Shown piece after piece: positions 46,265 through 54,451 of a stretch of 64,000 bases of DNA; within the stretch, counting starts at the first letter, position 1, and each line of letters begins with the position of its first letter. The position numbers and the translations under genes are program-made. A model generated the notes under the pieces. The model saw only the letters and a program-made list of their open reading frames with translations. It ran no database searches and was not told where the DNA came from. Source of the stretch: Lysobacterales bacterium. Lineage in GTDB: Bacteria > Pseudomonadota > Gammaproteobacteria > Xanthomonadales > Xanthomonadaceae. Location of the stretch: positions 1 to 64,000 of the forward strand of contig JAEKKX010000007.1 in assembly GCA_019510125.1 (NCBI GenBank). Reading direction: 5' to 3'.

Positions 46265-46876
46265 ATGATCCGCCTGCCGTCGCCGCGCGCGTCGATCGCG
46301 GGCGCCGCCGCCGCCATGCTGGCCGCGCTGCTCGCCGCCTGCGGCAGCACCCCGGTGGCCTCGACCTGGATCGGGCCGTCGCCGGAGCAGCTCGTGTCGG
46401 AGATCCGCGCCGCCGGCGCCGCGATGCCGGGCGAACTCGACGTGCAGCCGCTGCGCGACCCGATGGTCGAGGACCTGCGGGTCCGCGCGGCGCGCGCCGA
46501 ACGCACCCAGCGCTACGCCGAGGCCGCGGCCGACCTGGACAAGGCGCTGGCGCTGTCGCCGGACGATCCCGGCCTGCTGCAGGAGCGCGCCGAGGCCGCG
46601 GTGCTGGAGAAGGACCTGGCGAAGGCCGAGGCGCTGGCGCGCCGCGCCTTCGGCCTGGGCGGGAAGGTCGGCCCGCTGTGCCGCCGCCACTGGATGACCA
46701 TCCGCCAGTCGCTGGCGCAGCACCAGAGCCGGCTGATGCAGCAGCAGGCCGCCGGCCACATGAAGGGCGAGGTCCTCGATCGCTGGGAACAGGACATGGC
46801 GAAGGTCGCGACCGATCTGGAACTCGCGCGCCGCGACCAGGACGCCTGCACCGTCAGCCCGCCGCCGCGCTACTGA
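46265..46876 (+). CDS. TPR outer-membrane lipoprotein, candidate PBP1B activator (LpoP-like)
   Basis: A 203-residue lipoprotein with lipobox LLAAC (Cys26). The residue after Cys is Gly rather than Asp, consistent with sorting to the outer membrane. The mature part has one or two TPR-type helix pairs (RYAEAAADLDKALALSPDDPGLLQERAEAAVLEKDLAKAEAL region, residues 83-125) and a C-terminal helical segment. In Pseudomonas the PBP1b activator LpoP is a TPR lipoprotein encoded next to the PBP1b gene, and this gene is in the same position 19 bp after mrcB. The function is therefore inferred from family and context. It overlaps the next gene by 1 bp. Confidence 0.82.
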   Translation: MIRLPSPRASIAGAAAAMLAALLAACGSTPVASTWIGPSPEQLVSEIRAAGAAMPGELDVQPLRDPMVEDLRVRAARAERTQRYAEAAADLDKALALSPDDPGLLQERAEAAVLEKDLAKAEALARRAFGLGGKVGPLCRRHWMTIRQSLAQHQSRLMQQQAAGHMKGEVLDRWEQDMAKVATDLELARRDQDACTVSPPPRY

Positions 46877-49062
46877 TGGCGATGTCCGGAGAGACCGTCC
46901 GCGACGCCGCCGCCGCGGACCGGGAGCCGCGCGCGTCCGCGCTCGCCCGCGCCAGCCGCGAGGCCCTGAGCGACGGCGGCGCGCTGGCCGTGGCGATCCC
47001 GGGATTCGCGCCGCGCGAGGCGCAGCAGCGGCTGGCCGGCGAGATCGCGCTGGCGGTCGAGGATCGCGCGGTGCTGCTGGCCGAGGCCGGCACCGGCACC
47101 GGCAAGACCTTCGCCTACCTCGTGCCGGCGCTGCTGTCGGGGCTGAAGACGATCGTCTCCACCGGCACCCGCGCGCTGCAGGACCAGCTCTACCACCGCG
47201 ATCTGCCGCGGGTGCGCGACGCGCTCGGCCGCGGCGTGAAGACCGCGCTGCTCAAGGGCCGCGCCAACTACCTGTGCCGCTACCGGCTGGAGAAGAGCAA
47301 GGGCGAGTCGCTGCCGTCCAGGGGCACGTTCTCCGCCAAGGAACAGATCACCCAGTTCCAGCGCATCGTCGCCTGGAGCGGGCGCACGCGGCTGGGCGAC
47401 CTCGCCGAGCTCGACGCGCTGCCCGAGGATTCGCCGCTGATCGCGATGGTCACCTCGACCGCGGACAACTGCCTCGGCAGCGAGTGCCCGTTCTGGGACG
47501 AGTGCTTCGTCGTGCAGGCGCGGCAGCGCGCGCAGGCCGCCGACGTGGTCGTGGTCAACCACCACCTGCTGCTGGCCGACCTCGCGCTGAAGCAGGAAGG
47601 CTTCGGCGAGATCCTGCCCGGCGCGCAGGTGTTCGTGGTCGACGAGGCGCACCAGTTGCCCGAGCTCGCCGCGCAGTTCTTCGGCGAGGGCCTGAGCGCG
47701 CGGCCGCTGGTCGAACTGGCGCGCGACGCGCTGGCCGAGTGCAAGACCGTCACCGGCGCGCTGGCGACGGTGCAGGGCCCGGCGCGGGCGCTGGAGGACG
47801 CGACCCGCGCGTTCCGGGCGGCGATGGAGCCGCTGCCGCCGCGCGGCACCCGCCAGCGCGCGCTGGAGGAACCGGGCGTGGCCGAAGCGCTGGAAGCGCT
47901 CGACGACATCCTGGTCGCGATCGCCGACGCGCTGGCGCCGCTGCGCGAGGCCTCGCCCGGGTTCGACGGTTGCCACGCCCGTGCGATCGAACAGCGTTCG
48001 CGGCTGCTGCGCTGGGCGCCGCCCGGGTTCGCGCAGCGGCACCGGGCGGGCGAGGGCGATGGTTTCGATCTGCCGGTGGAGGATGCGGAGGACGGTTTCG
48101 ACGAGGTCGCGGATGGCCCGGCCCGCTCCCTCGGCCCGTCTCCCGCGGGGGCAGGGGAGGAAGACGAAGGTCCGGACGACCCGAAGAAACGCTGGGACGT
48201 GCGCTGGTACGAACTCTCGCCGCGCGGGTTCCGGCTGCAGCGCACGCCGCTGGACGTGTCCGGGCCGCTGCGCGCGCACCGCGAGGCGTCGCGGGCGGCG
48301 TGGGTATTCACCTCGGCGACGCTGGCGGTGGATGGACACTTCACGCACGTGTCGAAGCGGCTGGGCCTGGACGCGCCGCGCGAACTGATCGCGCCCAGTC
48401 CGTTCGACTGGCCGCGGCAGGCGCTGTGCTGGCTGCCGCCGCGCATGCCCGAACCGAATTCGCGCGACTACACCGCCGCGGTGGTCGACGCCGTGCTGCC
48501 GGTGCTGGAGGCGTCCAGCGGCCGCGCCTTCGTGCTGTTCGCCTCGCTGCGCGCGCTGCGCGAGGCCGCGGCGCTGCTGCGCGACGCCGACCTGCCGTGG
48601 CCGCTGTTCGTGCAGGGCGAAGCGCCGCGTTCGGTGCTGCTGCAGCAGTTCCGCGCCTCCGGCCACGGCGTGCTGCTGGGCGCGGCCAGCTTCCGCGAGG
48701 GCGTGGACGTCGCCGGCGACGCGCTCAGCGTGGTGGTGATCGACAAGCTGCCGTTCGCCGCGCCCGACGACCCGGTGTTCGAGGCGCGGCTGGACGCGAT
48801 CCGCCGCGAGGGCGGCAATCCCTTTCGCGACGAGCAGTTGCCGCAGGCGGTGATCGCGCTCAAGCAGGGCGTCGGCCGGCTGATCCGCACCGAGACCGAC
48901 CGCGGCGTGCTGGTGCTGTGCGACCCGCGGCTCATCGGCAAGTCCTACGGCCGCACCTTCCTCGACTCGCTGCCGCCGTTCGCGCGGACGCGGTCGATCG
49001 AGGACGTGCGCGGGTTCTTCGCCGTCCCGGCGACGGAGACCGATCCGGAGCCCGCATCGTAG
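46876..49062 (+). CDS. yoaA: YoaA/DinG-type ATP-dependent helicase with Fe-S cluster
   Basis: A 728-residue XPD-like superfamily 2 helicase. Walker A is GTGTGKT (72-78). The four cluster cysteines are C134, C199, C204 and C210 (CRYR, then CLGSECPFWDEC). The helicase box is DEAH at 256-259. Late motifs include FREGVDVAGD and QGVGRLIRTETDRGV. YoaA acts with the chi subunit of DNA polymerase III in damage repair. It is longer than E. coli YoaA (about 636), mainly through a low-complexity insert near residues 390-440. The start is ATG 46876 (TGATG with lpoP-like), with ATG 46882 possible. The TAG stop belongs to a REP head. Confidence 0.93.
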   Translation: MAMSGETVRDAAAADREPRASALARASREALSDGGALAVAIPGFAPREAQQRLAGEIALAVEDRAVLLAEAGTGTGKTFAYLVPALLSGLKTIVSTGTRALQDQLYHRDLPRVRDALGRGVKTALLKGRANYLCRYRLEKSKGESLPSRGTFSAKEQITQFQRIVAWSGRTRLGDLAELDALPEDSPLIAMVTSTADNCLGSECPFWDECFVVQARQRAQAADVVVVNHHLLLADLALKQEGFGEILPGAQVFVVDEAHQLPELAAQFFGEGLSARPLVELARDALAECKTVTGALATVQGPARALEDATRAFRAAMEPLPPRGTRQRALEEPGVAEALEALDDILVAIADALAPLREASPGFDGCHARAIEQRSRLLRWAPPGFAQRHRAGEGDGFDLPVEDAEDGFDEVADGPARSLGPSPAGAGEEDEGPDDPKKRWDVRWYELSPRGFRLQRTPLDVSGPLRAHREASRAAWVFTSATLAVDGHFTHVSKRLGLDAPRELIAPSPFDWPRQALCWLPPRMPEPNSRDYTAAVVDAVLPVLEASSGRAFVLFASLRALREAAALLRDADLPWPLFVQGEAPRSVLLQQFRASGHGVLLGAASFREGVDVAGDALSVVVIDKLPFAAPDDPVFEARLDAIRREGGNPFRDEQLPQAVIALKQGVGRLIRTETDRGVLVLCDPRLIGKSYGRTFLDSLPPFARTRSIEDVRGFFAVPATETDPEPAS

Positions 49063-49285
49063 GTCGGGCCCTGGCCCGACATTGCGAGGCGTCCGGTCGT
49101 TGCGCACGATGATCGAGACCGTTTCGATCCTTCGACGGTGCGAACGGGGACGCCGCAATGTCGGGCCAGGGCCCGACCTACGACACTGCGCCGTCCCGGA
49201 TCGCGTCGGGACGGGATCGGGATCGCTTCGATGATTCGGCGGTGCGACTGGGCCCGTTGCGATGTCGGGCTGAAGCCCGACCTAC
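49059..49285. repeat. Three family I GTAG-REPs between yoaA and tsaB
   Basis: REPs lie at 49059-49082 (forward; its TAG is the yoaA stop), 49158-49181 (inverted) and 49262-49285 (inverted). The first two bound a 123-bp unit whose core resembles that of the pair after spoT. The third ends with CTAC, which continues into AAT to form a -10-like TACAAT for tsaB. Together they occupy essentially the whole 233-bp gap. Confidence 0.85.
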
Positions 49286-49295
49286 AATGGCCGCC

Positions 49296-50030
49296 ATGAA
49301 CGTCCTCGCCTTCGAATTGTCCACCGAAGCCTGCTCGGTCGCCGTCCTCGCCGGCGGCGAGGTGCGCGAGCGCCACGCGATCGCGCCGCGCAAGCACGCC
49401 GAGTACGCCTTGCCGTGGGCCGAGGCGCTGCTGGCGGAGGCGGGCCTCGCCAAGTCGCAGCTCGACGCCGTCGCCGTCGGCCGCGGCCCGGGCGCGTTCA
49501 CCGGCGTGCGGCTGGGCATCTCGATCGCGCAGGGCATCGCGCTGGCGCTCGACCTGCCGACAGTGCCGGTGTCGACGCTGCGGGCGCTGGCGCTGCGGGC
49601 GCTGCCGCTGGGCGCGGGCGACGGCGCCCGCGTGCTGGCCGCGATCGATGCGCGGATGCGCGAGGTGTACGTCGCCCGCTTCCGTCTCGCGGTCGAAGGC
49701 GACGGCGGCGCGGCCGATGCCGTCCTCGACGGCGACGAGGCGGTGATGCCGCCCGATGCGGTGCCGGCGCCCGACGGCGACGGCCCGTGGCATGGCGTCG
49801 GCACCGGCTTCGGCGCGCTCGACGGCGCGCTGCGGCAGCGGTTCGCCGATCGGCTGGTCGCGGTCGACGCCGAGGCCCTGCCGCACGCGGCCGATGTCGC
49901 CCGGCTCGCGGCGGCGGCGCTGCGCCGCGGCGAGGGCGTCGCGCCCGAACGGCTGGAACCGGCCTACCTGCGCAACGACGTCGCCCTGACCCTCGCCCAG
50001 CAGCAGGCGCTGCGCGCCGCGCGCGGCTGA
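49296..50030 (+). CDS. tsaB: tRNA threonylcarbamoyladenosine biosynthesis protein TsaB
   Basis: A 244-residue ASKHA-fold protein that partners TsaD and TsaE to make t6A at position 37 of ANN-decoding tRNAs. The N-terminus MNVLAFELSTEACSVAVL and the segment GRGPGAFTGVRLGISIAQGIALAL are family signatures. Like other TsaB proteins it lacks the metal-binding motif of TsaD. ATG 49296 gives the canonical N-terminus; ATG 49287 would add MAA. No Shine-Dalgarno is present, and TACAAT (49283-49288) ends 7 nt upstream, so the message may be leaderless. Slightly longer than E. coli TsaB (231). Confidence 0.95.
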   Translation: MNVLAFELSTEACSVAVLAGGEVRERHAIAPRKHAEYALPWAEALLAEAGLAKSQLDAVAVGRGPGAFTGVRLGISIAQGIALALDLPTVPVSTLRALALRALPLGAGDGARVLAAIDARMREVYVARFRLAVEGDGGAADAVLDGDEAVMPPDAVPAPDGDGPWHGVGTGFGALDGALRQRFADRLVAVDAEALPHAADVARLAAAALRRGEGVAPERLEPAYLRNDVALTLAQQQALRAARG

Positions 50031-50120
50031 GCCGCCCCTGCCATCGGTCACGGGGCCGCGGCGGGAACCGGCCGCCCTCGCCGGCGGTCCATCCCGGACC
50101 GATCATCCGAGGGGACCGCC

Positions 50121-50738
50121 ATGACCGACACCGCCGCCGCGCCCGCCCGGCGCCGCTTCCTGCGCAACGACTGGGTCCAGTTCGCCGGCGTCCTGCTGCT
50201 GCTCGCGGTCACCCGCACCTCGCTGGCCAACCACTACCAGGTGCCCAGCGGCTCGATGCAGCCGACCCTGGAGCCCGGCGACCGGGTGGTCGTCGACATG
50301 CGCGCCTACGGCCTGCGCATCCCGTACACCGACATCGAACTGTTCGACAACGGCGACCCGCGCCCGGGCGACGTGGTGGTGTTCAAGTCGCCGGCCGATG
50401 GCGAGCGCCTGATCAAGCGCGTGGTCGCGGTCGGCGGCCAGACCGTGTCGCTGTCGGCCGGGCATCTGCGGATCGACGGCCGGCCGCTGTCGGCCGACAT
50501 CGCCGGCGACATCGAGCGCTTCGGCGCCCGCGAGGTGCATCTGGACCTCACCGACGGCGGCGGTCCGGACATCGATCGCCTCACCATCCCCGCCGGCATG
50601 GCGCTGGTGCTGGGCGACCACCGCGGCAACAGCGCCGACGGCCGCTATTTCGGCCTGGTGCCGATGCAGGCGCTGTACGGCCGCGCGGTCGCGGTCTACT
50701 GGCGCAGCGGCGAAGGCTTCGCCTGGAAGCGCCTGTGA
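50121..50738 (+). CDS. lepB: Signal peptidase I (short LepB paralogue)
   Basis: A 205-residue S26A peptidase that removes Sec signal peptides at the inner membrane. One N-terminal membrane segment (about 18-36) precedes the catalytic serine S45 in VPSGSMQPTL and the general-base lysine K99 in ERLIKRVVAVGG. The box GDHRGNSADGRYFG is also present. It is shorter than the main LepB of Xanthomonads and lacks a second membrane helix, so it may be an accessory enzyme. GAGGGGAC lies just upstream of the ATG. A strong palindrome directly follows its stop. Confidence 0.92.
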   Translation: MTDTAAAPARRRFLRNDWVQFAGVLLLLAVTRTSLANHYQVPSGSMQPTLEPGDRVVVDMRAYGLRIPYTDIELFDNGDPRPGDVVVFKSPADGERLIKRVVAVGGQTVSLSAGHLRIDGRPLSADIAGDIERFGAREVHLDLTDGGGPDIDRLTIPAGMALVLGDHRGNSADGRYFGLVPMQALYGRAVAVYWRSGEGFAWKRL

Positions 50739-50743
50739 TCGCG

Positions 50744-50768
50744 TCGGTCGGGCCAACGGCCCGACCGA
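50744..50768 (+). terminator. Hairpin after lepB
   Basis: A perfect 11-bp stem (50744-50754 with 50758-50768) with loop aac begins 5 bp after the lepB stop. No T run follows. It is not a GTAG-REP. Confidence 0.55.
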
Positions 50769-50793
50769 CACGCCCGGCAACGCCTCCGGGCCC

Positions 50794-50867
50794 GGTAGAG
50801 CGGCCTTCAGGCCGCTGCGCCGATGTCGTCGCCGGAAACAAGACAGCGGCCTGAAGGCCGCTCTACC
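50794..50867. repeat. GTAG-REP inverted pair (family II), short form
   Basis: REPs at 50795-50817 and, inverted, 50844-50866 are separated by 26 bp. This is the same geometry as the pair embedded in hrpA (20-bp spacer) and lacks the 118-bp core seen at 40813. Confidence 0.88.
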
Positions 50868-50881
50868 AAGCATGGGTCATG

Positions 50882-51005
50882 GTAGGTCGGGCTTCAGCCC
50901 GACATTGCGACCCATCGGATCGCGCCGTCGAACGATCGGAACGGTTCCGATCATCGTGCGGGACGGTCGGAAGCGCCGCGATGCCGGGCCAGGGCCGCGG
51001 CCTAC
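50882..51005. repeat. GTAG-REP inverted pair (family I) before the tonB-like stop
   Basis: A forward REP (50882-50905, GTAGGTCGGGCTTCAGCCCG plus ACAT) and a degenerate inverted partner (50981-51005) bound 124 bp. The partner ends in CTAC, whose complement provides the TAG stop of the minus-strand tonB-like gene. Confidence 0.8.
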
Positions 51006-51889
51006 TCGTCCACCAGTTCGCCGCCGGGCAGGAAGCGCCAGGTGCGGACGACGTTGAGGATGTCCGGGTTCTCCTGGGTCTTCGGCAGCGGCGGGTAGGG
51101 CTCGGCCAGCTTGGCGATGCGCAGCGCGGATTCGTCGAGCAGCGGTATGCCGCTGGACTGGACGATGTCGACGCGTTCGACCGAGCCGTTGCGGCGGATG
51201 CCGATGTTCAGCACGACCACCCCCGCGAGCCGGCGGCGGCGGGCTTCGTCGGGGTAGTTCAGGTTGCCGACCCGTTCGGCGCGGTCGACCCAGGCGCGCA
51301 GGTAGGTGGCCCAGGCGTATTCCTGGGTGCTGGCCGAGACGAACTTGCGCGACGGGCGCTTGGCGTAGCGGGCCGAGCGCAGGTGGATCTCGGCCGCCAG
51401 CCGGGCCATGGCCATGTCGTGCTCGATCTTGCGCTCGCCGATGCGGGTGGGGTCGGGCAGCGGCTGCGGCTTGCGGTTGGGCAGCGGCAGCCGGTCCTCG
51501 CCGTTGCTGGCGGTCACCACCCGCGCCTCCGGCGGCGGCGACGGCGCCGGCGACTGCGCCCGCACCGTCTGCGGCGCGGTCCCGGTCTCGGTCTGCGGCA
51601 CGGTGCCCGGCTGCGGGTCGCGCGGCCGGCGCGCCTTGTCGTCCTCGCCGCCGCCCTGGTTGTTGGCCTGGGCCAGGAAATCGGCCTGCTTGGGGGTCAG
51701 CGGGGTACGGGTCTGGGTCAGGATGACGTCCAGCATCGGCACCACCGGCGCCGCCCGCTCCAGCGCGAAGCCGACCCCGAGGATCAGCAGCGCGTGCAGC
51801 AGCAGCGACAGCACCAGGGTCGCGGTCAGGCGCTGCTCCTCGCCGATCGCCGGCGGCGGGGGCAGGGCGGCCGCCTGCGCGTCGTCCAT
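51002..51889 (-). CDS. TonB-family energy-transducer-like protein
   Basis: A 295-residue protein with one N-terminal membrane helix (about 21-42), a Pro/Gln/Thr-rich periplasmic linker (about 80-150) and a C-terminal TonB fold (about 200-290) with NYPDEARRRRLAGVVVLNIGIRRNGSVERVDIVQSSG and a final WRFLPG. It transmits proton-motive force to TonB-dependent receptors, or serves as a structural homologue; ExbB/ExbD are not adjacent. The start codon lies 5 bp after the gshB stop, so it is probably co-transcribed with gshB, an arrangement seen in Xanthomonadaceae. Its TAG stop lies in a REP head. Confidence 0.9.
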   Translation of the reverse strand: MDDAQAAALPPPPAIGEEQRLTATLVLSLLLHALLILGVGFALERAAPVVPMLDVILTQTRTPLTPKQADFLAQANNQGGGEDDKARRPRDPQPGTVPQTETGTAPQTVRAQSPAPSPPPEARVVTASNGEDRLPLPNRKPQPLPDPTRIGERKIEHDMAMARLAAEIHLRSARYAKRPSRKFVSASTQEYAWATYLRAWVDRAERVGNLNYPDEARRRRLAGVVVLNIGIRRNGSVERVDIVQSSGIPLLDESALRIAKLAEPYPPLPKTQENPDILNVVRTWRFLPGGELVDE

Positions 51890-51894
51890 CCCGT

Positions 51895-52848
51895 TCAGGC
51901 GGACGCCTCCAGCGCGTCGAACAGCAGCCCGGCGATGTTCAGCCCGAACTGCTTGTCCAGCTCGCGGATGCAGGTCGGGCTGGTGACGTTGACCTCGGTC
52001 AGGTAGTCGCCGATCACGTCCAGGCCGACGAAGCGCATGCCGCGGCGCTTCATCTCCGGGCCCACCCGCGAGGCGATCCAGCGGTCGCGCTCGCTCAGCG
52101 GGCGGCCCTCGCCGCGGCCGCCGGCGGCGAGGTTGCCGCGGAATTCGTCGCCCTGGGGGATCCGTGCCAGGCAGTAGTCCACAGGCACGCCGTCGATCAG
52201 CAGGATGCGCTTGTCGCCGTCGACGATCTCCGGCAGGTAGCGCTGCGCCATCGCCAGGTGGCGGCCGCCGTCGGTCAGCGTCTCCAGGATCACGTTGAGG
52301 TTGGGCTCGCCGGCCCGCGCCCGGAAGATCGAGCGCCCGCCCATGCCGTCCAGCGGCTTGAGCACCGCATCGCCGTGTTCGGCGACGAACGCCTTGATTT
52401 CGCTCGCATTCCTGCTGACCACCGTCGGCGGGCAGCAGTCCGGGAATTCCAGCGCCGCCAGTTTCTCGTTGTGGTCGCGCAGCCCGGCCGGATCGTTCAC
52501 CACCAGCGCGCCCGCCCGTTTCGCGGCGGACAGGATCTGGGTGTCGTGGATGAACTCCGGGTCGACCGGCGGGTCCTTGCGCATCAGGATCAGGTCCGCC
52601 GGTCCCAGCGCGCGTTGTGACGTCGGTCCGGTTTCGAACCAGCCGGCCGGATCGTCGCGCACGGTCAGCGGCGCGACCTCCGCGGTGGCGACGCCGCCGC
52701 GCATGCCGAGGCCGCCCGGGGTGACGTAGAACAGCCGATAGTGACGCTGCTGGGCCTCCAGCAGCATCGCGAATGTGGAGTCCTTCGCAATTTTGATCGA
52801 CCCGATCGGGTCCATCACCACCAGAACGTCGCGCGCCGGTTTTGGCAT
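51895..52848 (-). CDS. gshB: Glutathione synthetase
   Basis: 317 residues, standard for proteobacterial GshB. It joins gamma-glutamylcysteine and glycine using ATP. Hallmarks are VMDPIGSIKIAKDSTFAML at the N-terminus, MRKDPPVDPEFIHDT, an ATP-grasp segment VLKPLDGMGGRSIFR, and the C-terminal EVNVTSPTCIRELD. The start at MPKPARD matches the family; the frame stays open for 56 more codons that look non-coding. Glutathione made here is the likely acceptor thiol for the persulfide pathway at 12288-21712. tonB-like follows. Confidence 0.96.
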   Translation of the reverse strand: MPKPARDVLVVMDPIGSIKIAKDSTFAMLLEAQQRHYRLFYVTPGGLGMRGGVATAEVAPLTVRDDPAGWFETGPTSQRALGPADLILMRKDPPVDPEFIHDTQILSAAKRAGALVVNDPAGLRDHNEKLAALEFPDCCPPTVVSRNASEIKAFVAEHGDAVLKPLDGMGGRSIFRARAGEPNLNVILETLTDGGRHLAMAQRYLPEIVDGDKRILLIDGVPVDYCLARIPQGDEFRGNLAAGGRGEGRPLSERDRWIASRVGPEMKRRGMRFVGLDVIGDYLTEVNVTSPTCIRELDKQFGLNIAGLLFDALEASA

Positions 52849-52949
52849 GCCTTGTGCACCTGCTGGATACGAGCGGACGGGATGGTAACAAGCCGGCGTG
52901 CGCCGGGCCCGCAATTCGTGTTCACGGCCCGGAAATCGCGTGCCGAACC

Positions 52950-52980
52950 TTGACAGTCCAGCTTCAGACTGGGATATAGA
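52950..52980 (+). promoter_or_regulatory. Predicted promoter of the pilG operon
   Basis: A consensus TTGACA (52950-52955) is followed by an AT-rich stretch with two candidate -10 boxes: gatata at 17 bp spacing and TATAGA (52975-52980) at 19 bp. The leader to ATG 53043 would be 55-65 nt. An inverted repeat cagtc/gactg lies inside the spacer. The wider 194-bp gap shared with divergent gshB shows no further clear site. Confidence 0.55.
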
Positions 52981-53042
52981 TAGCTGATAATGATGGCAAA
53001 CCTGCTGTACGGCCATCGGACGCCGGCGCTTGGGGAGAGACG

Positions 53043-53444
53043 ATGACGCAAGACGAGAATGCAGCCGGCGGCCTCCAGGGGTTGCGGGTGATGGTGATCG
53101 ACGATTCGAAGACGATCCGGCGCACCGCCGAAACCCTGCTCAAGCGCGAGGGGGCGGAGGTCGTGACCGCGACGGACGGCTTCGAGGCGCTCGCCAAGAT
53201 CGCCGACCAGCGGCCGCAGATCATCTTCGTCGACATCATGATGCCGCGCCTGGACGGCTACCAGACCTGCGCGCTGATCAAGAACAACCAGGTGTTCAAG
53301 CACACACCGGTGATCATGCTGTCCTCCAAGGACGGCCTGTTCGACAAGGCCCGGGGCCGGATCGTCGGCTCCGAGCAGTACCTGACCAAACCGTTCACGC
53401 GCGAAGAACTGCTCGACGCCATCCGCAAGCACGTGAACGCCTGA
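53043..53444 (+). CDS. pilG: Twitching motility response regulator PilG
   Basis: A 133-residue single-domain receiver. The acidic pocket is D20-D21, the phosphoacceptor is D64 (FVDIMMPRLDG), and K116 lies in YLTKPFT. It has no output domain. In the Pil-Chp system PilG is phosphorylated by ChpA and promotes type IV pilus extension and cAMP signalling. The short N-terminal lead (about 15 residues) fits PilG. First gene of the operon pilG-pilH-pilI-pilJ-chpA-chpB. Confidence 0.96.
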   Translation: MTQDENAAGGLQGLRVMVIDDSKTIRRTAETLLKREGAEVVTATDGFEALAKIADQRPQIIFVDIMMPRLDGYQTCALIKNNQVFKHTPVIMLSSKDGLFDKARGRIVGSEQYLTKPFTREELLDAIRKHVNA

Positions 53445-53461
53445 CCGGGGGGCAGGCAACC

Positions 53462-53833
53462 ATGGCCCGTATTCTGCTGATCGAAGATTCGCCGACCGAC
53501 ACCGCGGTCCTGACCCGGCTTCTGGAGAAGCACGGCCACCGCGTGCTCGCCTCCGCCAGCGCCGAGGAGGGCATCGAGGTCTGCAAGCGCGAACTGCCCG
53601 ACATGGTGCTCATGGACGTGGTGCTGCCCGGCATGAACGGCTTCCAGGCGACCCGCGCGATCACGCGCGAACCGACCACCCGGCACATCCCGGTGCTGAT
53701 CGTCAGCACCAAGGGGATGGAGACCGACCGCGCCTGGGGCATGCGCCAGGGCGCGCGCGACTACATCGTCAAACCGCCGAGCGAGGATGCGCTGCTCGCC
53801 CGCATCGACCAGTTGCTGGGAGGCAGCGCATGA
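53462..53833 (+). CDS. pilH: Twitching motility response regulator PilH
   Basis: A 123-residue receiver domain with acidic residue D9, phosphoacceptor D52 (MDVVLPGMNG) and K104 (YIVKPPS). PilH acts opposite PilG, favouring pilus retraction or drawing off phosphate from ChpA. It starts 17 bp after pilG with a GGGG-rich site upstream, and its stop overlaps the pilI start (ATGA). Confidence 0.96.
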   Translation: MARILLIEDSPTDTAVLTRLLEKHGHRVLASASAEEGIEVCKRELPDMVLMDVVLPGMNGFQATRAITREPTTRHIPVLIVSTKGMETDRAWGMRQGARDYIVKPPSEDALLARIDQLLGGSA

Positions 53834-54390
53834 GCCACGACGATCCGGACCGGATCGCCCCCGACGCCTTCGAGCTGCTCGCCGACTACGAGCGGCGCAG
53901 CCTCGCGCACGTCGCCGGCCTGCCCGAGCAGTTGCAGGCCGCCGGCCTGTGGCGCGGCATCGGCTTCCGGATCGGCCAGCGCCGGCTGGTGTCGTCCTAC
54001 GAGTCGGTGGCGGAAATCCTCACCGTGCCGCAGATCACCCCGGTCCCGGGCGCCCACGGCTGGATGCTGGGCGTGGCCAACGTGCGCAGCAGCCTGCTGC
54101 CGGTGGTCGACCTCAAGCTGTTCCTCGAAGGCGCGCGCAGCGTGCTCCACGAGGGCCACCAGAAGGTGATGGTGCTGCGCCAGCCCGGCGGCGACGTCGC
54201 GGTCACCATCGACGAACTCTACGGACAGCGTTCCTTCATGGACGAACAGGAGACCGACGCGGGCGCGCTCGCCGCGGGTCGTTATGCCGGTTTCATCGAC
54301 CGCGCCTACCGCACGGACGACGACGTCTGGGGCGTCTTCAGTCTGGATCGCCTGGTCCGCACCCCCGAATTCAGGCAAGCCGCCGTCTGA
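53830..54390 (+). CDS. pilI: CheW-like adaptor PilI
   Basis: A 186-residue CheW-domain protein that links the receptor PilJ to the kinase ChpA. Visible are [21 protein letters not shown], the arginine-containing loop [19 protein letters not shown], and the C-terminal [10 protein letters not shown]. Overlap with pilH (4 bp) indicates coupled translation; pilJ follows after 61 bp. Confidence 0.95.
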   Translation: MSHDDPDRIAPDAFELLADYERRSLAHVAGLPEQLQAAGLWRGIGFRIGQRRLVSSYESVAEILTVPQITPVPGAHGWMLGVANVRSSLLPVVDLKLFLEGARSVLHEGHQKVMVLRQPGGDVAVTIDELYGQRSFMDEQETDAGALAAGRYAGFIDRAYRTDDDVWGVFSLDRLVRTPEFRQAAV

Positions 54391-54451
54391 CGGCGCGCCT
54401 TTTCCCTTCACGGTCACCGTTGCCGCAACACATCTGATATCGAGGCGAGAC

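Noticed and set aside
48110-48175. Second translated mobile repeat, in the low-complexity insert of yoaA
   Set aside because: The palindrome-like ctcccgcgggggcaggggag has no GTAG head and no second copy was seen in the window, so it may simply be a variable linker.
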